Shown piece by piece: positions 17,200 to 25,381 of a stretch of DNA of 64,000 nt. Source of the DNA: Leeuwenhoekiella polynyae (GTDB lineage Bacteria; Bacteroidota; Bacteroidia; Flavobacteriales; Flavobacteriaceae); the NCBI RefSeq assembly GCF_042683665.1, contig NZ_JBHUOO010000006.1; one strand, given 5' to 3'. Positions within the stretch are counted from its first letter, which is position 1; the number at the start of each line of letters is the position of its first letter. The notes beneath the pieces were generated by a model. It saw only the letters and a list, made by a program, of their open reading frames with translations. It searched no databases and was not told the DNA's origin. The position numbers and the translations under genes are program-made.

Positions 17200-19836
17200 A
17201 TGAGTCTAAAATTTCTAGTTGTAAAAACCTGTGTCTTTCTGCTTTTTAGTATTCACATTGCACAAGCTCAAAACCGGTATGAATTGAATTCAGATTGGTT
17301 TTGTAACCCTATAAAAGAAACCAAAGCAAACGGCTATCAACTTTCTAAAACTTCCTATAAACTAAAAAAGTGGATGCCGGCTACCGTACCCGGAACAGTG
17401 CTAACAACACTTTTAAATAACGAAGAGATACCCGATCCTTTTTATGGGATGAATAATGAGAAAATCAAAGATATCTATGATACCGGTCGGGAATATTACA
17501 CCTACTGGTTTGTTAAGGACTTTAAAGAAAGTGCTAAATCTGGAGAACAGGTTTGGCTGAATTTTAGAGGAATTAATTATAGCGTTGATGTTTTTATAAA
17601 CGGAGAAAAAGTAAACAAAGAGCTTTTTAAAGGAATGTACCTACGGAAGCAGTTCAACATCACAAAATTATTGGCTGCTAATGGGGAGAACCGTTTAGCT
17701 GTTTTGGTACATCCGGCGGACGCCGTGGGTAATCCTAACGGCGGTCAGGGTGGTGACGGCACTATCGCCAAGGGTGTAGCCTTACAATATACCGCAGGCT
17801 GGGATTGGATACAGCCTGTACGCGATCGCAATACTGGTATTTGGGATAAAGTTTTTATTGAAAAAACACAGGCTGTTAATTTAAAAAATCCACATATAGT
17901 GACATTGGTCCCTGGAAAACGTACTCCCGGAACAGAACAAAAACCCGCTACTATTCAAGTGTCAGCAGAATTGCAAAACACACAGGCAACCCCCATTAGC
18001 GGAACTCTTCAATATGAATTAGACGGAAAAACTATAAGCAGCCCGGTTACACTTTCCGCAAATGAGATCAAAGAAATTTCCTTACCTGATTTTACTTTAG
18101 AGAATCCTAAATTATGGTGGCCAAATGGCTATGGAGAACAAAACCTGTATGACCTTGACCTGAAATTTTCTATAAACGGAACGGTTTCCGATAGTGAAAA
18201 ATTGAGCATTGGTGTGCGTGAAATACAAACCAGTTGGAACGAACATACCCGAAGCAAGCAAATAGCTGTAAACGGTCAAAAATTATTTATAAAAGGCGGA
18301 AACTGGATTATTTCTGACGCTATGCTTCGATTCTCTCAAGCACGTTACGATGCAGAGATTCGTTTTCATAGAGATATGAACCTGAATCTAATCCGTATTT
18401 GGGGCGGTGCCTTACCCGAGCGACCTGAGTTTTATGAATCTTGCGACAAATACGGGTTGCTCGTTATTCAGGATTTCTGGATGTCTGGTGATTGCAACGG
18501 GCGCTGGGTAGACCCGATGAAAAAAGAAGATCAGTGGACGCGCAGGCAATATCCTGATGATCATGAGCTCTTTATACAATCTGCAACAGACGCCGTTAAA
18601 ATGTTACGCAACTATGCATCTCTTGCCATCTGGTGCGGTGGTAACGAGATCACTCCACCGGCAGATATTCTAAGCGCTTTAAAAGATTCTATTCTGCCTA
18701 AATACGACAATACCCGCTGGTTTATAGACTATTCTAATTCAGACGAAATGTCATATAATTTTAAAGGCGGAAACGGTGACGGCCCTTACGGAATACAAAA
18801 CATACACAACTTTTGGGAAGAGCGTACTTGGCCTTTTAATTCTGAAATTGGCTCGATAGGAACCGGTGATGCAGTTTCTTTAAAACGCTTTTTACCGAAA
18901 GAAAATCAGGTAATCCCGCAAGAATTAGAAGGCACTGAAAAAGTAGAAGACAAGGTATGGAGCTACCATAAATATATTGACTACGCCAATTTTTTAGAAC
19001 CCTATGGCACTCCTACAGATATGGAAGATTTCGCGACCAAAGCACAATTAGTAAACTACAACCAATACCGCGGTTTGATAGAAGGTTTTTCTTCACACAT
19101 GTGGGACTGGTACACCGGTGTGATCATCTGGAAAACACAAAATCCTTGGACTGCATTACGCGGGCAGATGTATGATTATTATCTAGATCCTAATGCGTGT
19201 TTATACGGTTTACGCAGTGGCAGCGAACCGATACATGCAATGTACGACCCTGTAAAACACAACATTATGATCGCCAACAACTCGTTTGAACAACAACACG
19301 ATCTGATGTTACGCCTTACCGCTTATGATATGGAAGGTAATAGTAAACTGATCACTCAGGTTTTTAATTATATCGAACCTTCAAGTGTGCGCCAGATTAT
19401 GTCTGTTGAAAGATATATTGAAGAATTAGGCACAGAAAACGGGATATTTTTATCGGTACAATTACTCGATGTTAATCAGGAATTAGTGAGTGATAATTTT
19501 TACTGGTTACCCGATGCTACCGGAAACTATTCGGGTTTGCAGAGCCTAAAAAAAACAAGCCTCACGGCTGAGGCAAAAAAGACTTCTGCTACGCAAATTG
19601 AACTTATACTTACTGTTCCTGAAGAAAATACAGTTGCCTTTTTTAACAGAATATCATTGATTGACACTAAAACCGGTGAGCGGTTGTTGCCTACATTTTT
19701 CAGTGACAATTATGTTTCAGTAACACCGGGTGGTAAAAAGAAAATCACGCTGAGTTATGATAAACTAAAAACTACAAGCGCACAAATAGAGATTGAAGGT
19801 TGGAATGTGCCGAAGCAGATGCTAGACATAAACTGA
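17200..19836 (+). CDS. GH2 family beta-mannosidase, endo-beta-mannosidase-like
   Basis: An 878-residue exported enzyme with a signal peptide (LLFSIHIAQAQ). It has a sugar-binding N-terminal domain with VNKELFKGMYLRKQFNIT, an immunoglobulin-like domain, and a TIM barrel containing KGGNWIISDAM, LIRIWGGALPE and the acid/base Glu483 in WCGGNEITPP. The nucleophile is probably Glu549 in NSEIGS. The GGNE..PP form recalls the GH2 branch that holds plant mannosylglycoprotein endo-beta-mannosidase and exo-glucosaminidases, rather than classic beta-galactosidases. In this locus cleavage of the Man-beta-GlcNAc bond of N-glycan cores is the favoured role (inference). Confidence 0.9.
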   Translation: MSLKFLVVKTCVFLLFSIHIAQAQNRYELNSDWFCNPIKETKANGYQLSKTSYKLKKWMPATVPGTVLTTLLNNEEIPDPFYGMNNEKIKDIYDTGREYYTYWFVKDFKESAKSGEQVWLNFRGINYSVDVFINGEKVNKELFKGMYLRKQFNITKLLAANGENRLAVLVHPADAVGNPNGGQGGDGTIAKGVALQYTAGWDWIQPVRDRNTGIWDKVFIEKTQAVNLKNPHIVTLVPGKRTPGTEQKPATIQVSAELQNTQATPISGTLQYELDGKTISSPVTLSANEIKEISLPDFTLENPKLWWPNGYGEQNLYDLDLKFSINGTVSDSEKLSIGVREIQTSWNEHTRSKQIAVNGQKLFIKGGNWIISDAMLRFSQARYDAEIRFHRDMNLNLIRIWGGALPERPEFYESCDKYGLLVIQDFWMSGDCNGRWVDPMKKEDQWTRRQYPDDHELFIQSATDAVKMLRNYASLAIWCGGNEITPPADILSALKDSILPKYDNTRWFIDYSNSDEMSYNFKGGNGDGPYGIQNIHNFWEERTWPFNSEIGSIGTGDAVSLKRFLPKENQVIPQELEGTEKVEDKVWSYHKYIDYANFLEPYGTPTDMEDFATKAQLVNYNQYRGLIEGFSSHMWDWYTGVIIWKTQNPWTALRGQMYDYYLDPNACLYGLRSGSEPIHAMYDPVKHNIMIANNSFEQQHDLMLRLTAYDMEGNSKLITQVFNYIEPSSVRQIMSVERYIEELGTENGIFLSVQLLDVNQELVSDNFYWLPDATGNYSGLQSLKKTSLTAEAKKTSATQIELILTVPEENTVAFFNRISLIDTKTGERLLPTFFSDNYVSVTPGGKKKITLSYDKLKTTSAQIEIEGWNVPKQMLDIN

Positions 19837-19858
19837 TTTTAAAAACAATACTAACTTT

Positions 19859-19888
19859 TAAAAGCCGGCAGAACGTCGGTTTTTTTTA
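19859..19888 (+). terminator. Rho-independent terminator after GH2 gene
   Basis: AAAAGCCGGC pairs with GTCGGTTTTT (two G-U pairs) around the loop AGAAC and is followed by more T. It separates the GH2 gene from the aldo/keto reductase. Confidence 0.8.
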
Positions 19889-19959
19889 CACCCAAATTTT
19901 AACCTCAATTTAAAACAGAAAAAACCCACGCTGCCTAACTTTAAGAAAAAACAAACATC

Positions 19960-20982
19960 ATGAAATTTAATTATGTAGGCGATACCGGACTCATGGTATC
20001 TGAGTTGTGTTTTGGCACCATGACCTTTGGCGGTGAAGATGCCGGAATGTGGGGCAAGATCGCATCTGTAGATCAGAAAGGAGTTAATGAAATGTTGAAA
20101 GCCGTGCTGGATAGCGGAATCAATTTTATAGATACCGCAAACGTGTATTCTTTCGGGCAGTCTGAACAACTTTTGGGTCAGGGACTCAAAGATTTAGGAA
20201 CCAAAAGAGACGATGTCGTCATTGCGACTAAAGTGTTGGGACCCATGAGTGAAAAACCAAATGATGTAGGTCTTTCACGCTATCATATCTTCAATTCGGT
20301 AGATGCCAGTTTAAAGCGTTTGCAAGTAGATCATATTGATATTTTATACGTCCACGGGGTAGACCCTAAAGTTCCGGTAGAAGAAATTTTACGCAGCTTA
20401 AATGACATTGTTGCAACCGGTAAAGTACGTTACATTGCGATTTGCAACTGGCCGGCCTGGATGGTTGCAAAAGCACAGGCCATCGCAAAGCACAACAACT
20501 GGCAAAAGTTTATAGGTCTGCAATATTTTTATTCTGCGGTCACCCGCGATATAGAAACCGAATTGGTGCCTATGGCAGCAGATCATAACCTGAGCATTTT
20601 CCCGTGGAGTCCGCTTGCGGGTGGTTTCCTTACCGGAAAGTATTCCCGAGAAGGAAGTAGTGAAAAAGGATCGCGCCGGGCAGATTTTGACTTTCCGCCC
20701 ATAGACAAGGGCAAGGCTTTTGACCTGGTCGATGTGATGCAGGATTTAGCTAAAAAACATAATGTTTCTGTAGCAGAAATCGCGCTGGCGTGGGTGCGTC
20801 ACCAAAAAGGAGTGACCAGCACCATTATAGGAGCAAAAACGCTCAAACAATTGCATTCGAATATAAAATCGACGGAGATTGATTTAAGTAAAGAAGATCT
20901 TGATAAGATAGATGCTGTTAGCAGCAAACCACATTTTTACCCGGGCTGGATGGTAGAACGTCAATCTGAATATCGAAAGTAA
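19960..20982 (+). CDS. Aldo/keto reductase
   Basis: A 340-residue NAD(P)H-dependent oxidoreductase of the YajO/Tas-like group, cytoplasmic. The catalytic tetrad can be placed: Asp in NFIDTANVY, the Tyr of the same segment, Lys in VIATKVLG and His in ILYVHGVD. Cofactor contacts include WSPLAGGFLTGKY and the C-terminal TSTIIGAKTLKQL. The substrate is unknown. It is a single-gene unit framed by terminators on both sides. A short TAACTTTA box lies about 25 bp before the start but no -33 element was found. Confidence 0.93.
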   Translation: MKFNYVGDTGLMVSELCFGTMTFGGEDAGMWGKIASVDQKGVNEMLKAVLDSGINFIDTANVYSFGQSEQLLGQGLKDLGTKRDDVVIATKVLGPMSEKPNDVGLSRYHIFNSVDASLKRLQVDHIDILYVHGVDPKVPVEEILRSLNDIVATGKVRYIAICNWPAWMVAKAQAIAKHNNWQKFIGLQYFYSAVTRDIETELVPMAADHNLSIFPWSPLAGGFLTGKYSREGSSEKGSRRADFDFPPIDKGKAFDLVDVMQDLAKKHNVSVAEIALAWVRHQKGVTSTIIGAKTLKQLHSNIKSTEIDLSKEDLDKIDAVSSKPHFYPGWMVERQSEYRK

Positions 20983-21341
20983 AAAAGGATCACAAACACA
21001 AAACCTCTGATGTGAGTCAGAGGTTTTTCGTTGTATAAAATGAAAGCGCAAAGTATCCGGACTTCCTTTTGAAAATGAAAATTTAAAATAAGGAAGATCT
21101 GTTTTTTCTAAAATGACAGGTTATTTTTTTACACTGTAAATTTATATACCATATTGGGTGTTCTATAGTCTAAAAGATAAGTATAATCGCAATATATTAT
21201 GTAGATTACTGCATTGTTGTAGCTCTCTTAGCGTATTGCAGGCTATTAAAGGTCCTCTAGAGATAGAACTCGTCTTTTGCATGCCATTTTCGCGTTTTTG
21301 TAGCAATGGCTCTTCTGTGTGATACTGCTTTTTATGTTATT
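20983..21341. other. Intergenic region without recognised genes
   Basis: Apart from the terminator at its start I see no gene here. Short frames are present on both strands without starts or known motifs. Confidence 0.5.
21001..21028 (+). terminator. Rho-independent terminator after aldo/keto reductase
   Basis: AAACCTCTGA, a 6-base loop, TCAGAGGTTT and further T. The stem CCTCTGA/TCAGAGG recurs in the tRNA terminator 1.7 kb downstream. Confidence 0.88.
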
Positions 21342-21555
21342 TCAAACTTTATCATATTCGTTTCTATCTTCTTTTAGTTGTAACAAAATATTCTGCAAAT
21401 CTGACCCCCTTATTTCTTCTTTTCAATCTGATTTAAATATTTTTTTTATTGACTACTGTATCAGGATTTTCATTAATTAGTATGTAATTATATTTTGGTT
21501 CATTATTAAAAGAAGCTAATAAAATCAAAAAGAGGAATTGGATTATTTTTTTCAT
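21342..21555 (-). pseudogene. Frameshifted small exported protein remnant
   Basis: The minus-strand frame from the ATG at 21555 gives a 40-residue product starting MKKIIQFLFLILLASF, an apparent signal peptide, then NNEPKYNYILINENPDT, ending at the TAA at 21433-21435. A second frame carries on with KEEIRGSDLQNILLQLKEDR and ends at 21342. The two parts together look like one small secreted protein of about 70 residues broken by a frameshift. No family is recognised. It could also be two unrelated chance frames. Confidence 0.4.
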
Positions 21556-21941
21556 TGGTGTTTGTTTTGGTTCTGACTGTTCCCAAATTACTGGCAACTC
21601 GTTATATCAACACTTTAAAGTTTCGCTTTGAAAATCTTAGAAGCAGCCTACAGAATATAGTAATCCATTAAAAATACAGCTACTTCAGTATTTAGATTTT
21701 AAAGGGTAGAACTATACCCGGATTAAGACCTTCACAATAGAGCAAAAGACGGCAAAACTGGGGCTCAGGCAGGGCAACTCCCAGGCAAAGCCTAGGCATC
21801 CCCTAGGATAGTGTATGAAGAGTGTATGAAAACGGTATTTCAAAAGAGTAAATTTAAGATTTCCTTAACAGGATGATGAATGCTCTCTTTTGTGGCAAAT
21901 GTCTTTCAAACTCGTGACTAAAAAAACTGATTCTTTTTAAG
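21556..21941. other. Intergenic region with a GC-rich repetitive patch
   Basis: No gene is recognised. Around 21755-21815 the sequence is GC-rich compared with its surroundings and contains repeated AGGC units and two CCTAGG palindromes. A plus-strand frame through it reads TIEQKTAKLGLRQGNSQAK without a start codon. GTGTATGAA occurs twice just after it. It may be debris of an older insertion. Confidence 0.35.
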
Positions 21942-22311
21942 TCATTCTTTTAAATATACCACTTTATCTTTCTCCGCCTGAACCAAACGCTCGTAAAGCT
22001 CTACAGCTTTACCTAATGGATTCAAGTTATAGGTATGTTATGCTCCTATAAGACCTTGATTAACACTATTATCACTAAAACTATTGAAATAATTAAATAC
22101 AGCTTCATCAGAAAAATTAACAATAGCCTCCTTCGTTACGTCAAGTACTTTTGCCACTTCTTCCAACTTCGCATCGTTCAGGGTTTCACTTTGTTCAATA
22201 TGCAAAACGCTCTGCTCACTGTTACCCAATTCGTGAGCCAGAGCTTCCTGCTTCATCCCGCACAGTTCGCGTATTCGGAGATTTTCACTGCCATAGTTGT
22301 AATATTTTCAT
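21942..22311 (-). pseudogene. Broken XRE-family transcriptional regulator
   Basis: The longest intact piece (22256-22038) reads MKQEALAHELGNSEQSVLHI, then EQSETLNDAKLEEVAKVLDV, the helix-turn-helix of a regulator common in Flavobacteriia. Upstream the same frame continues as YNYGSENLRIRELCG, but it is cut off from the ATG at 22311 by a frameshift. Downstream a TAA interrupts the frame, after which family-like sequence resumes (LNPLGKAVELYERLVQAEKD) and ends at 21942. One frameshift and one nonsense codon therefore make it a pseudogene. It lies just outside the left end of the integrative element. Confidence 0.8.
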
Positions 22312-22413
22312 GCTCATAATCCGTTGTAAAACACTAGGCCAAATGGGTCTTGTACTATACAGTCAGTCTAGTCCGGAACTGCCGGTAACTTTCTAAAAAT
22401 CAAAACTTAAACA

Positions 22414-22566
22414 ATGACAACCTATTTAAATATTCCGTGTGATTTTGACCATAAAGAACGCTTAGCACAGCTTTCGCACACAATTTCAAATGCAGGAGAT
22501 TTAAGTTATTATTTTCTTACAAGTTTTATCGATCTGAATATAGATCCAATCCTAATGAAATCTTAG
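22414..22566 (+). CDS. Small ORF of unknown function, possible gene fragment
   Basis: A 50-residue frame, MTTYLNIPCDFDHKERLAQL and onward to SFIDLNIDPILMKS. It is short but has a protein-like composition and a plausible start. No homologue is recognised. It may be the remnant of a larger gene in this decaying stretch. Confidence 0.3.
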   Translation: MTTYLNIPCDFDHKERLAQLSHTISNAGDLSYYFLTSFIDLNIDPILMKS

Positions 22567-22687
22567 CTCTTCCGAGGACAAAAAATTTATAATTAACCGG
22601 GTCTCTGTAGATATCTTATTCATAACAATCTAAAATAAAGAGTGGTCTTAATTCAAATGAATAAAAAGATGAAAAAAAGTTTAAAAC

Positions 22688-22717
22688 AAAAAAACCTCTG
22701 ATTTTCATCAGAGGTTT
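22688..22717 (-). terminator. Native tRNA-Leu terminator
   Basis: On the minus strand AAACCTCTGAT pairs perfectly with ATCAGAGGTTT around a 4-base loop and ends in a run of seven T. It lies 8 bp beyond the tRNA-Leu 3' half, so it is most likely the original terminator of the tRNA gene left on the chromosomal side. Confidence 0.85.
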
Positions 22718-22724
22718 CTTGTTG

Positions 22725-22781
22725 TACAGGCGGAGAGACTCGAACTCTCACACCTTGCGGCACTAGATCCTAAGTCTAGCG
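22725..22781 (-). other. tRNA-Leu(UAG) 3' half: attachment site at element's left end
   Basis: Read on the minus strand this gives an anticodon arm CTAGA-CTTAGGA-TCTAG (anticodon TAG), a long variable arm TGCCGCAAGGTG, a T arm GAGAG-TTCGAGT-CTCTC and the acceptor 3' strand CGCCTGTA. Upstream of the anticodon stem the sequence no longer resembles a D arm (no GGTGAAATTGGTAGA block), so only the 3' half exists. This is the classic duplicate left by an integrase that enters the 3' end of a tRNA gene. The intact tRNA should lie at the far right end, outside the window. It should not be annotated as a functional tRNA. Confidence 0.88.
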
Positions 22782-22879
22782 TACATTTGCCCAAACAGCA
22801 CCAAAGCCACTCATTTTCAATTGATTATATAATATGTCATTTTCTTTGATATCATCTAATATCAATTGATTTCAACATT

Positions 22880-22984
22880 TGTTGTACCTATGTTGTACCC
22901 AGAGAAACTAATAAATTTGTATCTTTAGGGAAACTTTTTGGTAAACTAAACATTCAAAATTGAATGTTGTACCTATGTTGTACC
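22880..22984 (+). repeat. Paired 20 bp direct repeats, candidate integrase arm sites
   Basis: TGTTGTACCTATGTTGTACC occurs at 22880-22899 and again at 22965-22984. Each copy itself contains TGTTGTACC twice, and a related TTGTTGTAC borders the tRNA acceptor end at 22719-22727. Placement between attachment site and integrase start fits arm-type binding sites of a tyrosine recombinase. Confidence 0.6.
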
Positions 22985-23018
22985 TGATTTGGCTTTCGTA
23001 CGCAAAACTAGGTCAATT

Positions 23019-24233
23019 ATGTCATCAAACGCTAAAATAGTTCTTCGCAAAAAGCCTAATAAAGAAGGCTTGTATCCTCTTGCCATACGTATTACAAAAA
23101 ATCGTCGCTCAACATACCAATATATAGGTCACTACATTGAATTGGAAGATTGGGATGAAAAGAATATTCGGGTTAAGAAATCACACATAAATTTCAAAAC
23201 CTTGAACAATTTGTTATCCTTGAAACTTTCTGAATTAAACAATGCTCTTATTACGCTTCAATCCGAACAAAAAGATGCTTCTGCCAATCAAATTAAGAAG
23301 GAAATATATTCCTCCGGTATCAATGCTTCATTCTTTGAATTAGCACAAGAACATCTTGACGATTTAGAAAGTACAGAAAAGCTAAATCGTTTATCTACTG
23401 ATAAAGCGTGGTTGAGCTTTATTATAAAATATCACAATTCGAAACAATTGTCTTTTCAAGAAATTGATGAACGTTTTCTTAAAAAACTGATGTTAACTTT
23501 AAAAGTTAAGTACTCCCTGTCTGAAACCTCAATAATGAACATTTTGGTATTTGTAAGGCTATTATTTAACAGAGCAATTAAATACAAAATTGTAAGCAGA
23601 GAATTATATCCCTTCGGTGGCGATAAAATAAAAATCAAATTTCCTGAAACTACCAAAGTCGGACTAAATATTTTAGAGATTCAACAAATTGAAAATTTGA
23701 TAAATCTCAAACCTTCTGAAATACATACTAGAAATGTTTGGCTTTTTAGTTTCAATTTTGCTGGTATGAGGGTTTCTGATGTTCTACGAACCAAATGGTC
23801 AGATATTTATGATAACAGGCTGCATTATAGAATGCATAAAAACGCAAAACTTCTATCATTAAAAATTCCTGAAAAAGTACTAAAGATTTTAGACCAATAT
23901 AAAGATGATAAAAGAAGTGATGATGATTTTGTTTTCCCTGAATTGAAAAAGGCAGACCCTGAAAATGCGAAAGATTTATATAACAAGAGAAAAACTGCTA
24001 CAAAGAGGTTTAATGACAATCTAAAATCAATCTCTAAAAAGGCTAAAATAAATAAGAAAATAACGATGCACATAGCACGGCATAGTTTTGGAAATATTGC
24101 TGGGGATGCCATTCATCCGTTGATGCTACAGAAATTATATCGCCATAGTGATTTGAAAACCACCTTGAACTATCAAGCCAATTTCATCCATAAAGAGGCA
24201 GATGATGCATTGGATAGTGTTATAAACTTTTGA
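23019..24233 (+). CDS. Tyrosine site-specific integrase
   Basis: A 404-residue recombinase of the Bacteroidota type. It has an N-terminal arm-binding domain (KIVLRKKPNKEGLYPLAIRI), a SAM-like core-binding domain in the middle and a C-terminal catalytic domain with Arg in FAGMRVSDVL, HxxR in HIARHSFG, His in LYRHSDLKTT and the probable nucleophile Tyr in LNYQ. A TTG start at 22989 would add ten residues, but that overlaps the repeat zone. The ATG at 23019 is preferred. It lies 240 bp from the tRNA-Leu half and transcribes into the element. It should catalyse integration and excision at the tRNA site. Confidence 0.95.
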   Translation: MSSNAKIVLRKKPNKEGLYPLAIRITKNRRSTYQYIGHYIELEDWDEKNIRVKKSHINFKTLNNLLSLKLSELNNALITLQSEQKDASANQIKKEIYSSGINASFFELAQEHLDDLESTEKLNRLSTDKAWLSFIIKYHNSKQLSFQEIDERFLKKLMLTLKVKYSLSETSIMNILVFVRLLFNRAIKYKIVSRELYPFGGDKIKIKFPETTKVGLNILEIQQIENLINLKPSEIHTRNVWLFSFNFAGMRVSDVLRTKWSDIYDNRLHYRMHKNAKLLSLKIPEKVLKILDQYKDDKRSDDDFVFPELKKADPENAKDLYNKRKTATKRFNDNLKSISKKAKINKKITMHIARHSFGNIAGDAIHPLMLQKLYRHSDLKTTLNYQANFIHKEADDALDSVINF

Positions 24234-24248
24234 GGAAATAAATAATTG

Positions 24249-24304
24249 AAGAGCGGATATTTTATTGCTATAAGTAGTTTAGCATATTCAAAATATCCGC
24301 TCTT
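24249..24304. terminator. Bidirectional terminator between convergent genes
   Basis: A perfect 15 bp inverted repeat, AAGAGCGGATATTTT and its complement, around a 26-base loop. It separates the integrase (rightward) from the MtfA-like gene (leftward). Confidence 0.75.
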
Positions 24305-24345
24305 TACGATTTTCAATTACAGATTTAATCTCTCCTAAATAGAAA

Positions 24346-25131
24346 CTAATTTTTAATTGGATTTGCTAATTTTTGATTGAAGCATTTAACTAACATTTTA
24401 TAAAGTTCTGGATGTTTCTTTTTGAGCAAATCTGGGCGCTCGAAGAAATATTCTGAAGCTACTGCAAAGAATTCTGCTTGGTTTGTACCACCATATTTTC
24501 TGATATCAGAATGGTTGTCGTTTATGGCTTCTATTTCCTTATGAATTAAATTCAGCCAAGGTATTGCATATTGATGTTCTAATAATCGCTCTGGAACGCC
24601 ATCTGTTCTATCATCCAGCTTATCAATAAGGTGTACAAATTCGTGTATGCCTGTATTGCTTTTATCTGTTGTGTTTCTAAAACCGTGATACAATGCTTTT
24701 TTAGATAAAATCATTTGTTTCTCAAAACGTCCGTTCCCGACTATCCCACCAATATTGCGCGAGTTATCCTTACTGCTAAATTGCATATCTTCATTAAAAT
24801 TATCTGGGTATAAGAGGATTCCACTTAAATTAGTGTAATGCCATTCTTTAAAGCCGAAAACAGGAATTACCGCACTTGCTGCAATTAAAATTTTGTCTAA
24901 TTCTTCCAATTCAAACTGCACGCCATCTATATAAACCTCACTTAAAAACTGCATCATTTTTTGTTGAAAAACAAGTTGCCTGCCTTTTGAAAGATTTTTA
25001 TAATAAAGAACATTCTCCATTAATAATTTGTGCCAATGCTCTGGAAATGGCTTTACGCTATGCCGTTTCTCTTTTCGATAAAAATGAATAGCAAACAGAA
25101 GAATCACAACCAAAATTAAAATATAAACCAT
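24346..25131 (-). CDS. MtfA/M90-family zinc metallopeptidase
   Basis: A 261-residue protein with one N-terminal membrane segment (ILILVVILLFAIHF). The zinc motif HEFVH is at 163-167, and a third zinc-ligand region is likely at NQAEFFAVASEYFF. The family includes E. coli MtfA, a peptidase that binds the Mlc repressor, but Bacteroidota members are otherwise uncharacterised. It is the last gene of a long minus-strand copper cluster, 15 bp after CopZ, which suggests envelope or metal-stress proteolysis (inference). Confidence 0.88.
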   Translation of the reverse strand: MVYILILVVILLFAIHFYRKEKRHSVKPFPEHWHKLLMENVLYYKNLSKGRQLVFQQKMMQFLSEVYIDGVQFELEELDKILIAASAVIPVFGFKEWHYTNLSGILLYPDNFNEDMQFSSKDNSRNIGGIVGNGRFEKQMILSKKALYHGFRNTTDKSNTGIHEFVHLIDKLDDRTDGVPERLLEHQYAIPWLNLIHKEIEAINDNHSDIRKYGGTNQAEFFAVASEYFFERPDLLKKKHPELYKMLVKCFNQKLANPIKN

Positions 25132-25145
25132 ATTATAGCGAGGTA

Positions 25146-25358
25146 TTAATCTACAGGTTCCGCTTTAAAGCCTACCTTTTGCAAGGTAGCCTTTACATCT
25201 TCTTCTGAAGCACCATCGCTTTCTATGGTTAAAATTTTATCAGGATTAGCGGTATCCACTTCCCAACTTTCGACACCTTCTTGCTTGTTTAAAAAAGGGG
25301 TCACTTTTGATACACAACCACCACAATTGATATTTGTTTTAAATTTTAAAGTTTTCAT
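25146..25358 (-). CDS. copZ: Copper chaperone, CopZ-like HMA protein
   Basis: A 70-residue HMA-fold protein with the metal site CGGC in NINCGGCVSKV, and the pattern of two alternating helix-strand units. It should carry Cu(I) in the cytosol to the ATPase coded 24 bp upstream. The Met before the first Cys of the classic GMTCxxC motif is replaced by Asn-Cys (INCGGC), as in several Bacteroidota members. Confidence 0.88.
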   Translation of the reverse strand: MKTLKFKTNINCGGCVSKVTPFLNKQEGVESWEVDTANPDKILTIESDGASEEDVKATLQKVGFKAEPVD

Positions 25359-25381
25359 TGTATTTGAATTTATAATTAATA

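Noticed and set aside
22725..22781. Functional tRNA-Leu gene
   Set aside because: Only the 3' half is present. The D arm and 5' acceptor strand are missing, so it is an attachment-site remnant.
22950..22965. Inverted repeat CATTCAA-AA-TTGAATG as an operator
   Set aside because: Short and AT-rich, so it can arise by chance. It may still be part of the integrase binding region, but there is no support.
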